Part shown: positions 25,501 to 36,959 of the stretch, piece after piece
How positions within the stretch are numbered: the stretch's first letter is position 1
Layout of the letters: the number at the start of each line of letters is the position of its first letter
Origin: Asterella californica
Lineage: Eukaryota > Streptophyta > Marchantiopsida > Marchantiales > Aytoniaceae
Assembly (NCBI GenBank): GCA_036924285.1
Contig: JAYKYS010000004.1
Coordinates: forward strand, 992,001-1,056,000
DNA length: 64,000 nucleotides
Reading direction: 5' to 3'
The notes under the pieces: model-generated
What the model saw: only the letters and a program-made list of their open reading frames with translations
Databases searched by the model: none
Told to the model about the DNA's origin: nothing
Program-made: the position numbers and the translations under genes

Positions 25501-28500
25501 GACAAGCTCAGGAAGATCAGCGGCCGAAGGACTCAGCGGCCTCAAACCACATGCTGCCTCCCATAAGGCACATACGTGACACTCGACGTCGAGTCCATGC
25601 GCAGTCATAAGTTCTGCTAACCCTGCTGCGGTTGCATCTTCGATCGCTTGAGCTGCAGCAGCCTTGGCCTGTTGCAACCATTTCTTTTAACAACATCTTT
25701 TATGAAAGGCAAACTGAACAACTGTAGATTTTCAAACTCCGCCAAAAGAATTTCGAGCGGGCGGACTTACCTCTTCGCTACTAGCAGAAAGACTTGAAGA
25801 TCCATACAATGACTGCGTCGCGAACACATCCTGGGACTGAGAAAGCGGGGGAAAGAGAAGAGCAGGTTGAGAGAATATGTGGAACAGAAACGCCGCGGCA
25901 GCATCTGCGGCGGTACCCGACCTTCGGGCCATAGCAGCTCCGACTGGCCTCAGGAAATGTATTGTCAACCAATCTCGAGGAAGCTGCGACCCTCTCACAC
26001 ACACAGAAACAAGTCAAAAGACCGAATCGACATGGACATGAAGGTCATTGCGTCTGCTCTACGCACTTCGTACCTAGCGCTTTCTCACGAGGAAAAGCTT
26101 TCTTTCCCTCGTTAAAGCAAAAACCTGAGGAGCTCCAGCCAGATACATTATTACACCGTTATCACAGCAATTCAACACTTCAATCAAACCGTTTACTGAT
26201 CGTAGTTGGCGAGGTGCAAAAGTTCAGCAAAGTCCTGCTCTGACTTGAACTTTATTAGCATTTAACGCACTGCAAAAAAGCGATGACTTCTGCATTAAGA
26301 GACGCTACAGGAACTAAGGACAGCGACAAACCTGCACAGAGGAAGTATAATCTTCAGCCGCTCGTAACAGCCCGACAAGAGCTACAGCAACAACTAAGGC
26401 ATCTGGAGCCCAAGTAGGTGGGGACTCGAAGAGCCCAAACAGCAACCTTTGTGTTGCTCCAGGCGTCGCGACCGCATAATATCTGTACCTCACTCCGACA
26501 GTATATCAGGAGGCGGGAAACCTGATTGCGGAGCTCATTACCAGTCTGTAGTGCAACTCCAGAATGTCTCTGAGAAAGGATTGAAAGGGCAGACTTGTAC
26601 CTGTGAAATAAATGGGAATACGGTTCCAGAACGGGTAACCCCGAGACTACGAGGTGTTCATTTTGAGCTCTCGGAGGAGGGATGAGCAAGGCTGGAACAG
26701 CTGCCGCGGTGAGATCTGCTGTCTCATAGCGTGACACCTCATCATCACAAACACTCAAGATAACAGCTGCACCGTTGGCCACAGCCCATCTAGGAGTTGA
26801 GGGCAAGAGCTGTGGTTGCTTTCCTTGACTTCGTCCTCCAACTGCTGATGTTAAGAGAGCGAGAGAACGAGGATCTGTCAGTATACAACGTACCTTCACT
26901 TCTGGTTTACTATACAAGCCTTTCACCACCGATATAATAGTTCTCCAATAAGGTAAGCACGTATCTCTTTGGCTCAACCTACTGAGCTACTGTATATGAC
27001 AACCAACGGATCAGGACAACACCGATCCTTCCTTTAGAAGAAAATAACCACGAACAAGTAAATCGCTGATTACGCACCTGTCGTGGGTGGTCTAAGCTCT
27101 TCTTCCGCTGCATATTTTCCTATGAAGCCTGCGCACCTACACAAGACTCACGAGCACGAGGTAAGGAAGGGCGCACAAAGCCTCCTTCCATACGTCCCTG
27201 AATATCGTATGCACTGTATAAGTTATACTACCAGATAACTGTTTACCAAGAATGAAACAGTTACAACTGCGCCATGTAGTACTCCTTTCACAATACTCAA
27301 ATACCGAACACAGTCGAATTAGCCTAACAAGAGACTGCCTCAAGATCCTGAACAAGCACAAACGTACCACTGGAAATAATCACTGCGTACAGATGGAGGA
27401 GCAGCGAGTAGACTATCTGTAATCCAGGGGGTAAGGAGCCTGGTGGGTGATCTTCTTTCCCTATCACCCCAACAGGCCGTTTCCTGGCTACATTTCTCAG
27501 AACCCTCCCCACTAGAACTGGAATTGCTCCCGGACGGCTGCCCTATGTCACTCTTGAATGTGGGGCGGTTGTAGTGCGTAAGAACTCTAAGAGTTTCTCC
27601 GCAGGCAAGGGCCCATTGCTCTGAAAAGTCTCTCTGCATGTTTTCAACACGATGTGCCATGACGCAGGTAAGTGAAGTTAATAAACAGTGCAGTTTGACG
27701 TTCGGAAAGCCGTGCAGTATCTAATAAATAAAAAGCAGAGCCCGCATGAACATCTACCGCCCACACATTTGACCTGCCTCCAAGCAAGGGAATGGGGATG
27801 TCGATACCTACTAAAGCTTCACACAACTTCACGATCAAACACAACACAACTTCAAGATCAACACTCGCAACTCAAGTTTGATCCTTAAACCAGCTAAAAT
27901 TTGCTTCAACCTTTGAACGTGTGCACTGATATGAGCATGGAATGTCTTGTAACGAAGACAAGGACATCTAAATCAGACCGCCTAGCGCATGAAGATGCAA
28001 TGTAGTTTACTTCCTTCGGCTTGAACATGCGTTGTGTTTCGCCACTTCTGACAAAACAACGGTTTCCAGTGTAAACAGAAGCATCCAAGTTTCATAACAT
28101 TTAAGTTCCTTCCAGGTGACTCTCCCCATTGCATTCAATGGTCAAGCGGAATCCAAAACAGAGCTCTTATTAGGATGCACATTTGATGCAAGCTTCCAAA
28201 ACAGAGCCTGGCCCCAAACACCAGTTAGCTACTTTCGTGGTAACGCTTCCCCATGTAAAATGGGCTAAAATTACTGGCAAAGGTTAGGAAACAGATTCTA
28301 CCTGAAGTTCAGTGCCAAAGTCTACAGTGGATGAGATCAAAGATAAACGAAAAAACGTGCCGCATCTGATTAGTAAGAGAAGGCGAAAACTTTTAACCAA
28401 CACCACAGACATCCCTACCAGTCTCGACACAAGGACTGCACCTCAGTCATATTACGTGCCTCTAAGGTGATCTATCCTGATAAGCTTTCTCAAAGCATAC

Positions 28501-31500
28501 AGTGGTAACCTCACTCTATCAAGGAAGACTCATATGTGACCAGACGCAGCTCTAACGACACTTACTTCAGCGCGAGTATCAGACTGAGAGCCCTGAGAAT
28601 CTTGGCGCTCAAGCAGAATCCTTATCGATATGCTACTGTAGCCCGTGAGACAACTAAAAAGTCCTGCCAGTTGGAAGAAAGACCAAAATCTTGCACCACG
28701 CAAAGTGAAGTGACTTGAGTATGCATTCTAAATGCCTCTGCAATCCGATGTTCCCCTAACTTCTAATCGTGATCCTTTATTGTATGATCAGTAAACACAA
28801 ACAGTACACTGCAGAATGGATGACTTCCAGGTACCCAGGTTTCGGATACGTTGACTGTTCACGACATGTGGAGCTAAAATCCCCGCGCGCGCCAGGAGAG
28901 ACTCGACCCATCACGGTTGCATGTCGTAGCCTGCCGACCATCTCGCGTCCTGGAAGGACGTTACTAGGCGCGCAAGACGGAGAGAAACCAGTTTATGTTA
29001 GCAATGGTGAACTTTTAAGGGAAAGAATTCTTGTGATCAAAGGGCCCCTACATCTGCTCGAGAGAAAACCTGCAATTCTTAGATGACCGAGCGTGCAAGG
29101 ACGACTCAATCAGAGGCAGAAAGCGTGAGAACGGTCCAGGAAGACTGCAGCGGAATTGCGACGTGCAAGGCTTTGCCAACCGAAGGTTGACGGAAGTGAG
29201 ATACACCCTGTGGAGTCGCCTATGTATCTCGCGATCTATAAACTCAAGTTGAAATGCTTCATGTTCTTACACTTTGGTAGTCGTCCACCGGCCCTCAGAC
29301 AGATTTTACGGCTAGTCATAAGAACAAACATCGCGGTTAAGAATAACGTGTAAAGAAGTACACCGCTGACCCTAAAGGCGAAGAAACCTCTAACACAGGT
29401 GGTTCCTCTATAGGACAAGCCCACGGCTCTCCGTAACCATGTATTGTTCCGAAAGCATATATTGTTCCAGTGTAAAATTATCAATTCGACTATCCTTCTT
29501 AGCTGAATGCATGGAACAGGCAAGCTTCCCGGACGGCAGAACGTAGTCCGTCAATACGGTTTAACCCAGCAATCTAACAAATAGTCCGTTTTCACCTAAA
29601 TGAAGATAGTCAACAAAGACAGAGGCACTGCTGGTTAACCAAACAGGTGAAAGTATAGTTACTGGTACAATTGTCCAGCACCCCAAGTAGATGTAGAAAA
29701 CCCGTGAAATCATGTCCCACATCCTTCAATTACTTTTAGCTAGCTTCACAGATCCTACGTCGAATTCAGAACTCAACAGGTTTAAGTGAGGAAAGGTAAC
29801 TTTGGCGAGAAACGGCTCGGCTAGTCTTGGCTTCGAAAGCAGTTGCACCCTTATTTGAGGTACAGACAACCCGAAAAGGTACTAGAAACATCGACACACA
29901 GATACTCCGCAAGGTAAAAGCAAGCACGCGCAGTTCTTGGAGTAAAATTCACGCAGACATCCAAGATGGCTCTGATTGCTGAACATGTAACACCTGAAGG
30001 ACTTCAGTTTCAAACTCAGTACGTACCTCGGTGGAAGGGCTGAACAAAGAAACGAATGATCCAAATGGGGGGGTCTTCTTATTATAAACCAGCGTGCCAT
30101 CAATCACACAGGACAGAAGGGCATGCAGAACTGCATGCCCATGTTCTGGGAGGTGAAGAACAAATGCAGCTACAGCAAAACAAATCGAATTAATCAGATC
30201 TCAACATCAGGGAAGTAACCATGCTCGAATTGGAAAAACGCAAATGACTATGCTAACATCTTTAATAACTCGACCACGGAAACACTGAAGATACGGAACC
30301 TTACCTAAAACATCATCCACGAGGCAATGTTCGTTTGTTGGGTAATGATCGCGCACTAGCTGCAGACAAATCCAACATGGAGAAAACTGCATTAACTCAA
30401 CTCCCGCAGATACCTCTACAACTTCACATTATAAAAACAAGACGAAATTAAGTGGAGCAGAAAAGTGAAAGCTATTGCTACAGAGGGAAGCAAACAAAAG
30501 AGTCCCAGATCGGCGGGCCTGACATCAACGGTAGCATATCTACCGTTGATGATGACGACAAAGGCCAGGTAATATGCACACACAACGGCTGAAGCTCCTT
30601 AATATGAAAAAGACTAAATATTCACACAAAGTCCATGGCCTCGATAGTGAAATGGTCAAGTATTATGAGGCGACCCTTCTTAACCTACATACCTCCGCAA
30701 TGCCATCCACAAAGGACTCCGAGACAAACTGTCCAAAAAGCTCGACATAGGCCAAAACTTCCGCCTGCAGAAAAACACCAGTAGGGCACAACTCAAAACG
30801 TAGTGACGACCAGACACACAATACACTCCTATTCCGGCCTTCACTCCGTCCACTGGAACGAGCGGAGAGAACAGGTGTATGCCGCGCTCTGGAAGCGATC
30901 CTGCAGGTAACTCGCTTACTCCCGCTTTTTATTACGTAACAGCGTGTGAAAAGGTGCTTTGAAGCCATGATAAAACTTTTTCAACCTTTAGAAACCTTAT
31001 ATGGACCTTGCCAAACAAAGACGAAAACTTGTATAAAAGGACTCGCAGAATCAACACTGGAAATTTCATGACTACGAGAACTTTTGTCAAACTCCAGTCA
31101 ACCTTCGAGACTGGCATTACGCAACATGAACCGCTGCTAGCTACAGTGGGTAAAAACGGAGGAAGCTGATCCTATGTGCTAAAGGAGCTGGAGGCGGAAA
31201 AAGGAACTGAAACCGAGTGGAACAAGGTGCTTCACAAACGAACTAGAGAGATCATCATATTATCCTAATTCCTTGACCTAGTCATTCGTCTTTCTGGCGG
31301 GCTTGAAAGTGCTCGTGCGATGTCTGCTAAAGGAACAACAAGCCACTGCCGTAGACTGTACTCCAGAATACTCCAGATTTTAGAATCACTATACCGTAAA
31401 CAGCACTCGGACCTCCCTCCAACGAATGTCTGGAAGAACTTCGCAAAATCGGCGTACCTGTTTACGGGTGGCAGTCTCGGGCGGCGGCCTGAAGAGAGAG

Positions 31501-31544
31501 GAGGATTGCAGGCCGCGAAGCCATTTCTGCCTAGGTGCTGTCAT
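22539..31544 (-). CDS. GI: GIGANTEA, complete, 13 exons
   Basis: Nuclear/cytosolic scaffold of the plant clock; in Arabidopsis it stabilises ZTL and acts with FKF1 in photoperiodic control. Exons on minus: 31544-31458, 30764-30693, 30359-30305, 30169-30027, 27633-27368, 27136-27078, 26844-26601, 26482-26332, 25983-25771, 25668-24094, 23739-23404, 23100-23008, 22826-22539. They join without a frame break into 1193 codons plus TGA (Arabidopsis GI about 1173). Exon 1 encodes MTAPRQKWLRGLQ...LFRPPP, matching the conserved W-x-x-GLQ-SS-L-PPP N-terminus; an in-frame TGA upstream supports this ATG. Conserved blocks: AYVELFGQFVSE, FVLHLPEHGHAV, SEQWALACGETLR, LLPSTPRWAVANGA, AADAAAAFLFHIFSQPALLF, SELRAMVHCLF-type sequence, AAVCALACEVQ, RATDGMTLDGEACKLPQLE, ERLPATVRCLSHSS. 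Exon 10 alone is 525 codons; its acceptor (25668) has one in-frame alternative five codons upstream. Only the exon 3/4, 5/6, 6/7 and 7/8 junctions are not phase 0. No known enzymatic domain; no break seen. Confidence 0.95.
27634..30026 (-). other. Longest GIGANTEA intron (2393 nt)
   Basis: The frame leaves after ...FSPSTE (30027) and resumes at RDFSEQW (27633). Inside there are only short open frames without similarity to anything I know. No transposon coding remnant was recognised. Confidence 0.75.
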
Positions 31545-33240
31545 AGGGCCAATCTCACGGCGCTTGAACTCCCTCTCCCTCTCCCTCGTTCTCCCTCAGT
31601 CTCAGTTATTACTCTCTCTCCCACTCCCTCTCCCTCTCTGTTAGGATGTCACTTTACTCCGCTCTATGCCGCTATACTCCTACCTAATGCGAGCTCTGGA
31701 CCTCTAATCTGCGCCGCGTTTTACTTAGGAGTACTAGAAAACCTGCACTTAATTCTCCATCTCACACTTCTCGGAGCGATCCAGGAAATAGTCCACAACT
31801 AGAACCCGGCGCCGGTGCCAAGGACTTTCCAGAAAAGCATTACAAGATCAAACCCTGTATGGGACTAGTTCATTAAACCCCTAGGACCTTTCGCCATGCA
31901 ACTCCTACTCCTACATCTTCTAGCTCCAGCAAAGCTAAATTTCTCTGTCCTCCATTCTTCTCCTTCAGCGATAAGGAAAACCTCCGCACGAGACCAAACA
32001 CCGATCCAAATCCTGTACATCATGAGTGCCTCTTTGCTTTTAGTGGCGAACCACATCTCAACCACACATCAAAATTGCCTTGCTTGCTCTGGCCTGGTAT
32101 ACAGGATCCATCTCCTCCCTAAAGCCAGCAGTCATCAATCGAAGAAGTACTCACTACGACTAAGCTTGAAAACGTTCCTCACTGTTCATCGTCGTCTCGT
32201 CTCGTCTTCGGTCCCCGCGTTCCTGAAAGCTGTGCGAGGGACGAGAGCGAGCATACGCGAAACAGAACCAAGGCGCCCGAAGCCAAAAGGAACCTCATCT
32301 CAACTTTTCCCTCCCCTCCCTTCAGCTTACCACCTCCATCTTCCTTCCCTTCGTGTGTAACTCTAGTTCGTCATCGGCCTGCCTGACTGATCTTTCGTCT
32401 GTCTTCTCATCCTTGCTCCGTTTCTAGTCCCTTCTCTTCGTTTCATTTCCTTCGTCTCCGCCGTATGTCGGGATTTCGTTCGTTCACTCGCTCGCTCGTT
32501 CGAGATGAGCAGCTGCTCAGCAGCAGCATCCTCCGTTCCCTCCCTGCTGTTCTGACATGGCAATATGCGATGCTTGCGTAGATAAGTTCCAGGTTGACGG
32601 TGCAGTACTTGACGGGTTTGCATGCATAATCATGACCAGTTTGGACCTGATGACAGGATCATACATTTATCATGGCCGGACGCTCCTGGACACGCCTCCA
32701 TGATCATATGACGTGGCTGCTACTACCCCTCCAGTTACTAGATCCTACAAGGTACCTACTGTCGTCGCCCTTGTCTGAAGCAGAATCCAAAACAGGCTGA
32801 GGGTTGGTCGGTGAGCGCAAACGATTGTACGAATTTAAGTTCCGTTCTTGTTGGATGGAATATCTTCGCCTTCGCGTTGTAGGTTTCTTACTCAGCAAAT
32901 CTCAATTGATTCGCCACCACAGAAGATATTTCTTCGCTCTCTCCCTTCTTAGAAACGAGCTTTGAGTTTCACGGAAATCTCTGGAGATTCGTCCACCCCG
33001 ATGATTCGCCCTCCGATCTTCCTCAGTCTAGTCCTGTACAGTGAGATTTTTTTCTCCTGTTCTCCTTCAAGTTGCGCTTCACCGAATCTTCTAGGATTTC
33101 GCACTTGGGCCCTGGCTACTTTCACCTTTGACCTGCCCACTTGCTTCCCGATTCATCTTAGAGTGGCTTCTAGAGACTAGATCTCCCGTCACGCCAAATC
33201 TCTAACCCTCTCCTTCCTTTCTTTATCTCAACTAACAGCA
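31545..33240. other. GIGANTEA 5' leader/promoter side; no other gene recognised
   Basis: Compositionally similar to the exonic regions. Open plus-strand frames (31320-31802, 31896-32360) have no domain, and the first overlaps GI exon 1 on the opposite strand, so they are treated as chance. An AAATATCT element (evening-element-like, one mismatch) reads on minus at 32924-32931. Confidence 0.5.
31562..31640 (-). promoter_or_regulatory. GA/CT-repeat tract in the GIGANTEA leader
   Basis: Immediately upstream of the GI start codon, the transcribed strand is a run of GAGAGG-type repeats (CT-rich on plus). Such GA tracts in plant leaders are bound by BPC/GAGA-binding factors (established for other genes). 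Function here is inferred from position only. Confidence 0.45.
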
Positions 33241-34032
33241 GGTTTAGGTTTCATATGGAATCAAATCTTCTCTTGTCACCTTTCCACACTTGGTACACTG
33301 AAACCCTCTATAGTCACGCACTTGGTGACCTTATATGTTCTGACACATCTAGATTCACTGTAAATTTGTAATCACGTCAGCAAAGGGAAATCCGCAGAAT
33401 GTTACTATACAAAATAAGGTTAGGGTAGAGATCACAAGAAAAGTGAAAACCTTATTTATTGTTTCATGAACAACTATTCACAACGGAGGTTTCGAACTCT
33501 GCGTCAAAAGTTAAAGTTAAGCGTGAATATTCCTAAAGACTGAAAGGGAAAAGTTAGTAACTTCTCAGCAGTTAGCTTTGTATTGAATTACGGATCGTTT
33601 GGCTCTTCCTTATGAGTTGATAATATGGATTTTTTCATTAACTACTTTTGAGTAGTAGATTTCTGTACTGCAAAAATGAACAGAATAAACGAGTGAAAAC
33701 CAAATAAAAGAATGCATTTTTCTATGGCACTCCCGGAGGTGTCCATAGTCGCAACTCACTTCCGGAAGTCAAGAATCTTTGGAATCTATGCAAACGAAAA
33801 CCTTTTTAACTTTTCATATGTACATATAGTTACTGAAAGTTGATATTTTATGTACGCTGGAAACTCTAACTTTTATGTTTAGTGAAAGCTGCAGAGTTCG
33901 ATGTCGAATCACTGGTACCGAAGATCCTAAGTGGCCTACAGTCCTCTAAGAAATAGATCATGGGTTCTATTCTTTGAGGATATGGTTGGAGGTGCATGCT
34001 CTGCAAACCGTTAATGAAGCTTATGGTCCGAG

Positions 34033-34073
34033 TCTCACTGTTATGGACTCACATGGAGTCTATAACAGTGAGA
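34033..34073. repeat. Near-perfect 41-nt palindrome
   Basis: Outer arms 34033-34044 and 34062-34073 are exact reverse complements. Inner arms 34046-34050 and 34056-34060 also pair around a 5-nt loop, leaving one G/T opposition. The transcript would form a 17-bp stem. Confidence 0.85.
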
Positions 34074-34255
34074 TGCTTAACCCCGCAAGACCTCAAGAGA
34101 CAGATATTAATATTTACTATTTATTATTTTATCATTTACTCATTTGTTTGTAACCACTTTGGAAAATGATACAAACAAAGGTGAATAAAATATCTCGAGA
34201 GATTGCATTCCATGAACCGAAATCTACACATTGAATATGACTAATCATACATATT

Positions 34256-34282
34256 CACCTCATGTACAATGTACATGAGGTG
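34256..34282. repeat. Perfect inverted repeat (12-bp arms, 3-nt loop)
   Basis: Arms 34256-34267 (cacctcatgtac) and 34271-34282 are exact reverse complements separated by aat. It is followed directly by a looser hairpin at about 34289-34336. Confidence 0.85.
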
Positions 34283-34858
34283 TACACTTAATTTATATTT
34301 TATTCTTTCTTGCAGGAAGAGTTAGAACATAAATTAATTTTCTCATAAAATGACACTATTTCACTTATGGTTTATATCCGGATGAGTTGATCACTAGACT
34401 GATTAACATATATCACTTGTGAATTAATTTATTTTTATAATAACTTTTTATAATATTTTTTATAACATATAACACGAAATTCACAGTACAAGTCCGTGGG
34501 GAAGGATATCCACTATGAATTAATTTCCACTCGTTTGACTGCGGGAAGATTCATGAGCGAAGTGGAGTTCTCGTTAACCTCTGACCAAAACGCCCGACAA
34601 GATTAGAAGAGGGAGCTAGACAGCATTGAGAACTATGCGAAATTATAAAGATTCACAATACCAGTCTAGCATTCAGACGGTTTGAGTAAAGAAAAATGAA
34701 AACTTTCTTTCGGAATGTATAGGGGAAAAAAAATTCTATAACTACGATATACAGTTATTATCACGTTTTTGTACTCTTGTTCATCAGAGCGTACTATATA
34801 ACTTGTGATAGTGACTATAACGGGACAACTTTGAAAATAAACGATTGGTTACGAGAAA

Positions 34859-34945
34859 AGTGTAACTACAACGCAATTGTTACTATGAAAAGTGTAACTA
34901 TAACGCAATTGTTACTATACTGGGTGTGATTATAACGCGTTTTTC
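34859..34945. repeat. 32-bp tandem repeat, about 2.6 copies
   Basis: Units start at 34859, 34891 and 34923 (agtgtaactacaacgcaatt and variants). The third unit is diverged and incomplete. Confidence 0.8.
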
Positions 34946-35101
34946 ACTATAGTACGATCTCTCCGTGATTCGTCTGATCAGAAATCTAACTCCGGAAGAT
35001 GTGATTTGAGATTCATCCTCCTCAAGTTGCAAGTGGACTCCTAGTTGTTACGAAAGGAGGAGTAGTAGTGACGACATTTCACTCAGAGAAGAAATCATGC
35101 A

Positions 35102-35146
35102 TGCATATTTTCACCTCTTCCAAGTTTGGAAGAGGGAGAATATGCA
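35102..35146. repeat. Inverted repeat (about 20-bp arms)
   Basis: 35102-35121 and 35128-35146 are reverse complements except for one indel and one or two mismatches, with a 6-nt loop (aagttt). Confidence 0.75.
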
Positions 35147-36959
35147 CGTATTTCAGTTTATATCTTATTCTTAGAAGGGTTAGGGTTGAATTAAAGTTTT
35201 AAATTAAAAATATGTTTATTCGTTCAAAGTATAGATGTTTATACCAGGAAAGAGACTAATTTACATACTTTGCATGTGTTATCAAGTGAACTAAGTCAAG
35301 TTATATTTTTTAATTTTATTAATATAAATTTAGCATGATTAAAAATGTGTCACTCATTTCTCCTCCTCTCTACAAAATATCTTCAGTCCAGAATCAGTCT
35401 TGTATTTTTCTCAATTAATATGTGTTTTATTCCGTATTGCCTAATGTATTTTCACTGAAAAAACTCTGAATCTGGTTGCAAGTGAATTGTTCATGATAAT
35501 TTTCTGGGTTGTGTAAATGTTTGTCTTTTTTTTCTCCTCGGCCAAAAGTGCATATTGCATGCATATTCACTTTTTTCAAAGCAACACAATAAGTATAACT
35601 ACTACCTATACAGTAATATACCTCTATGTCTATTATATAATAATATAATTATTTAATCTGATTACTTTATGTTAACAACAGTGTATTGATTTTACTGATC
35701 TTTGAAAAGCTATTCATCTCTTCAAAAACCAAGGAAAATTTTATCAATCTTTCTTAAAAGCAGTCAGTTTTAAAGTGTTTTCCAAAATTGTAAATCTTAC
35801 GATCATGAGTGAAGTTCCCAAACTTGCTTGCAAAGTTATCGTCTTAAAAATTAAAATTTTTTATTAAAATTTTCACATTTTATGGAAGTTAGTGAAATTC
35901 GATAGCTTGTTTTGTAGTCAAACAGACCGGTAAATTGAAAAAAAGGAATCATATATATTTCTAAATAGTGGTTAATTTGACTATATGGCGAGCTATCAAA
36001 CTATGCTAACTTCCATGAAATATTTTTTTTTTGGAAACAACTTAGAAAGAAATTTATCAAATTTTTTTAACTATCGATTGATTCGTGAACCAAACAAGCT
36101 AGCAAACGTTGCTAGATTATATAATCTTTAAGATATTTTATAAATAATTAAATCTTAAAGAAAGAGTACAAAATTTTAAAATTATCAGTTAATGGTACTA
36201 CAAAGAAAACTAGCAAACTTAGATTTCATAAACCCAAAGAATTTGGAAAAACTATAAAAATTTAGAAAGAAATTAATCAAATTTTCTTTAAAAACTAGTT
36301 AATTTTACTACTACCTTGTCTATAGATGAGAACTTTCTATTCTCACATTTCACTATACACACTATTCTTCAACACGACATTCATCCCTCCAAACTTGCAC
36401 ATATTCCGATACTTGCCAACTCGTCACTAATCCTTGTAATTCTCTAAGTCAACTTTGTTCTTCTCGACATATTCAGATAAAAGACCCTCATCTGCATATG
36501 TGATTTGTTCTGACTCGAAGAAGTCAGTCTGCTCCACTATTTCTCCTCTTCATCAAAACAGCCTGACTCGTTTCCCAACGACATGAAGCGTCAAAGGTGT
36601 ACCATCTAGCTCTTGCAAAGAAGAACGAGCATTCTGATGTACATATTGAGACGGGGTATGGATAAACATGATCTTATAGAAAACTTTCAAACTGTAAAGT
36701 GTTGGTTCTCTAATTTCCTTTCATATATCAACATCTAGCCTCCAATTTGTATTGGTTTTGGCCGAAGCTCATAGATCTGGTCAAAGCCTCTCCTTACTCT
36801 AGACACGGACCGCTTTCAACTCATGTTGTGCTTCTACAAGATCTTCCTCTATGCGTTTTTACTGCAAGATGCGAAGTGCATGAAGTTAGACACGATCTAG
36901 ATCATCCTTCTAGGACAAGGTAGCCTAAGTTGGGAAGTCTTCTTCTGCCGACATAAGAA

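Larger units (their letters stand above)
33241..36900. other. AT-rich block, no gene, with hairpins and a short tandem repeat
   Basis: No open frame of note. It contains inverted repeats at 34033-34073, 34256-34282, about 34289-34336 and 35102-35146, and a 32-bp tandem repeat at 34859-34945. The hairpins and AT-richness suggest old non-coding transposon ends, but no terminal inverted repeats or target duplications could be established. Confidence 0.5.

Noticed and set aside
31320..31802. Plus-strand 160-residue open frame
   Set aside because: It lies antisense across GIGANTEA exon 1 and its GA-rich leader, has low-complexity Ser/Pro/Leu content from the CT repeat, and no domain.
31896..32360. 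Plus-strand 154-residue open frame upstream of GIGANTEA
   Set aside because: No recognisable domain, no splice partners, and composition typical of chance frames in this region.
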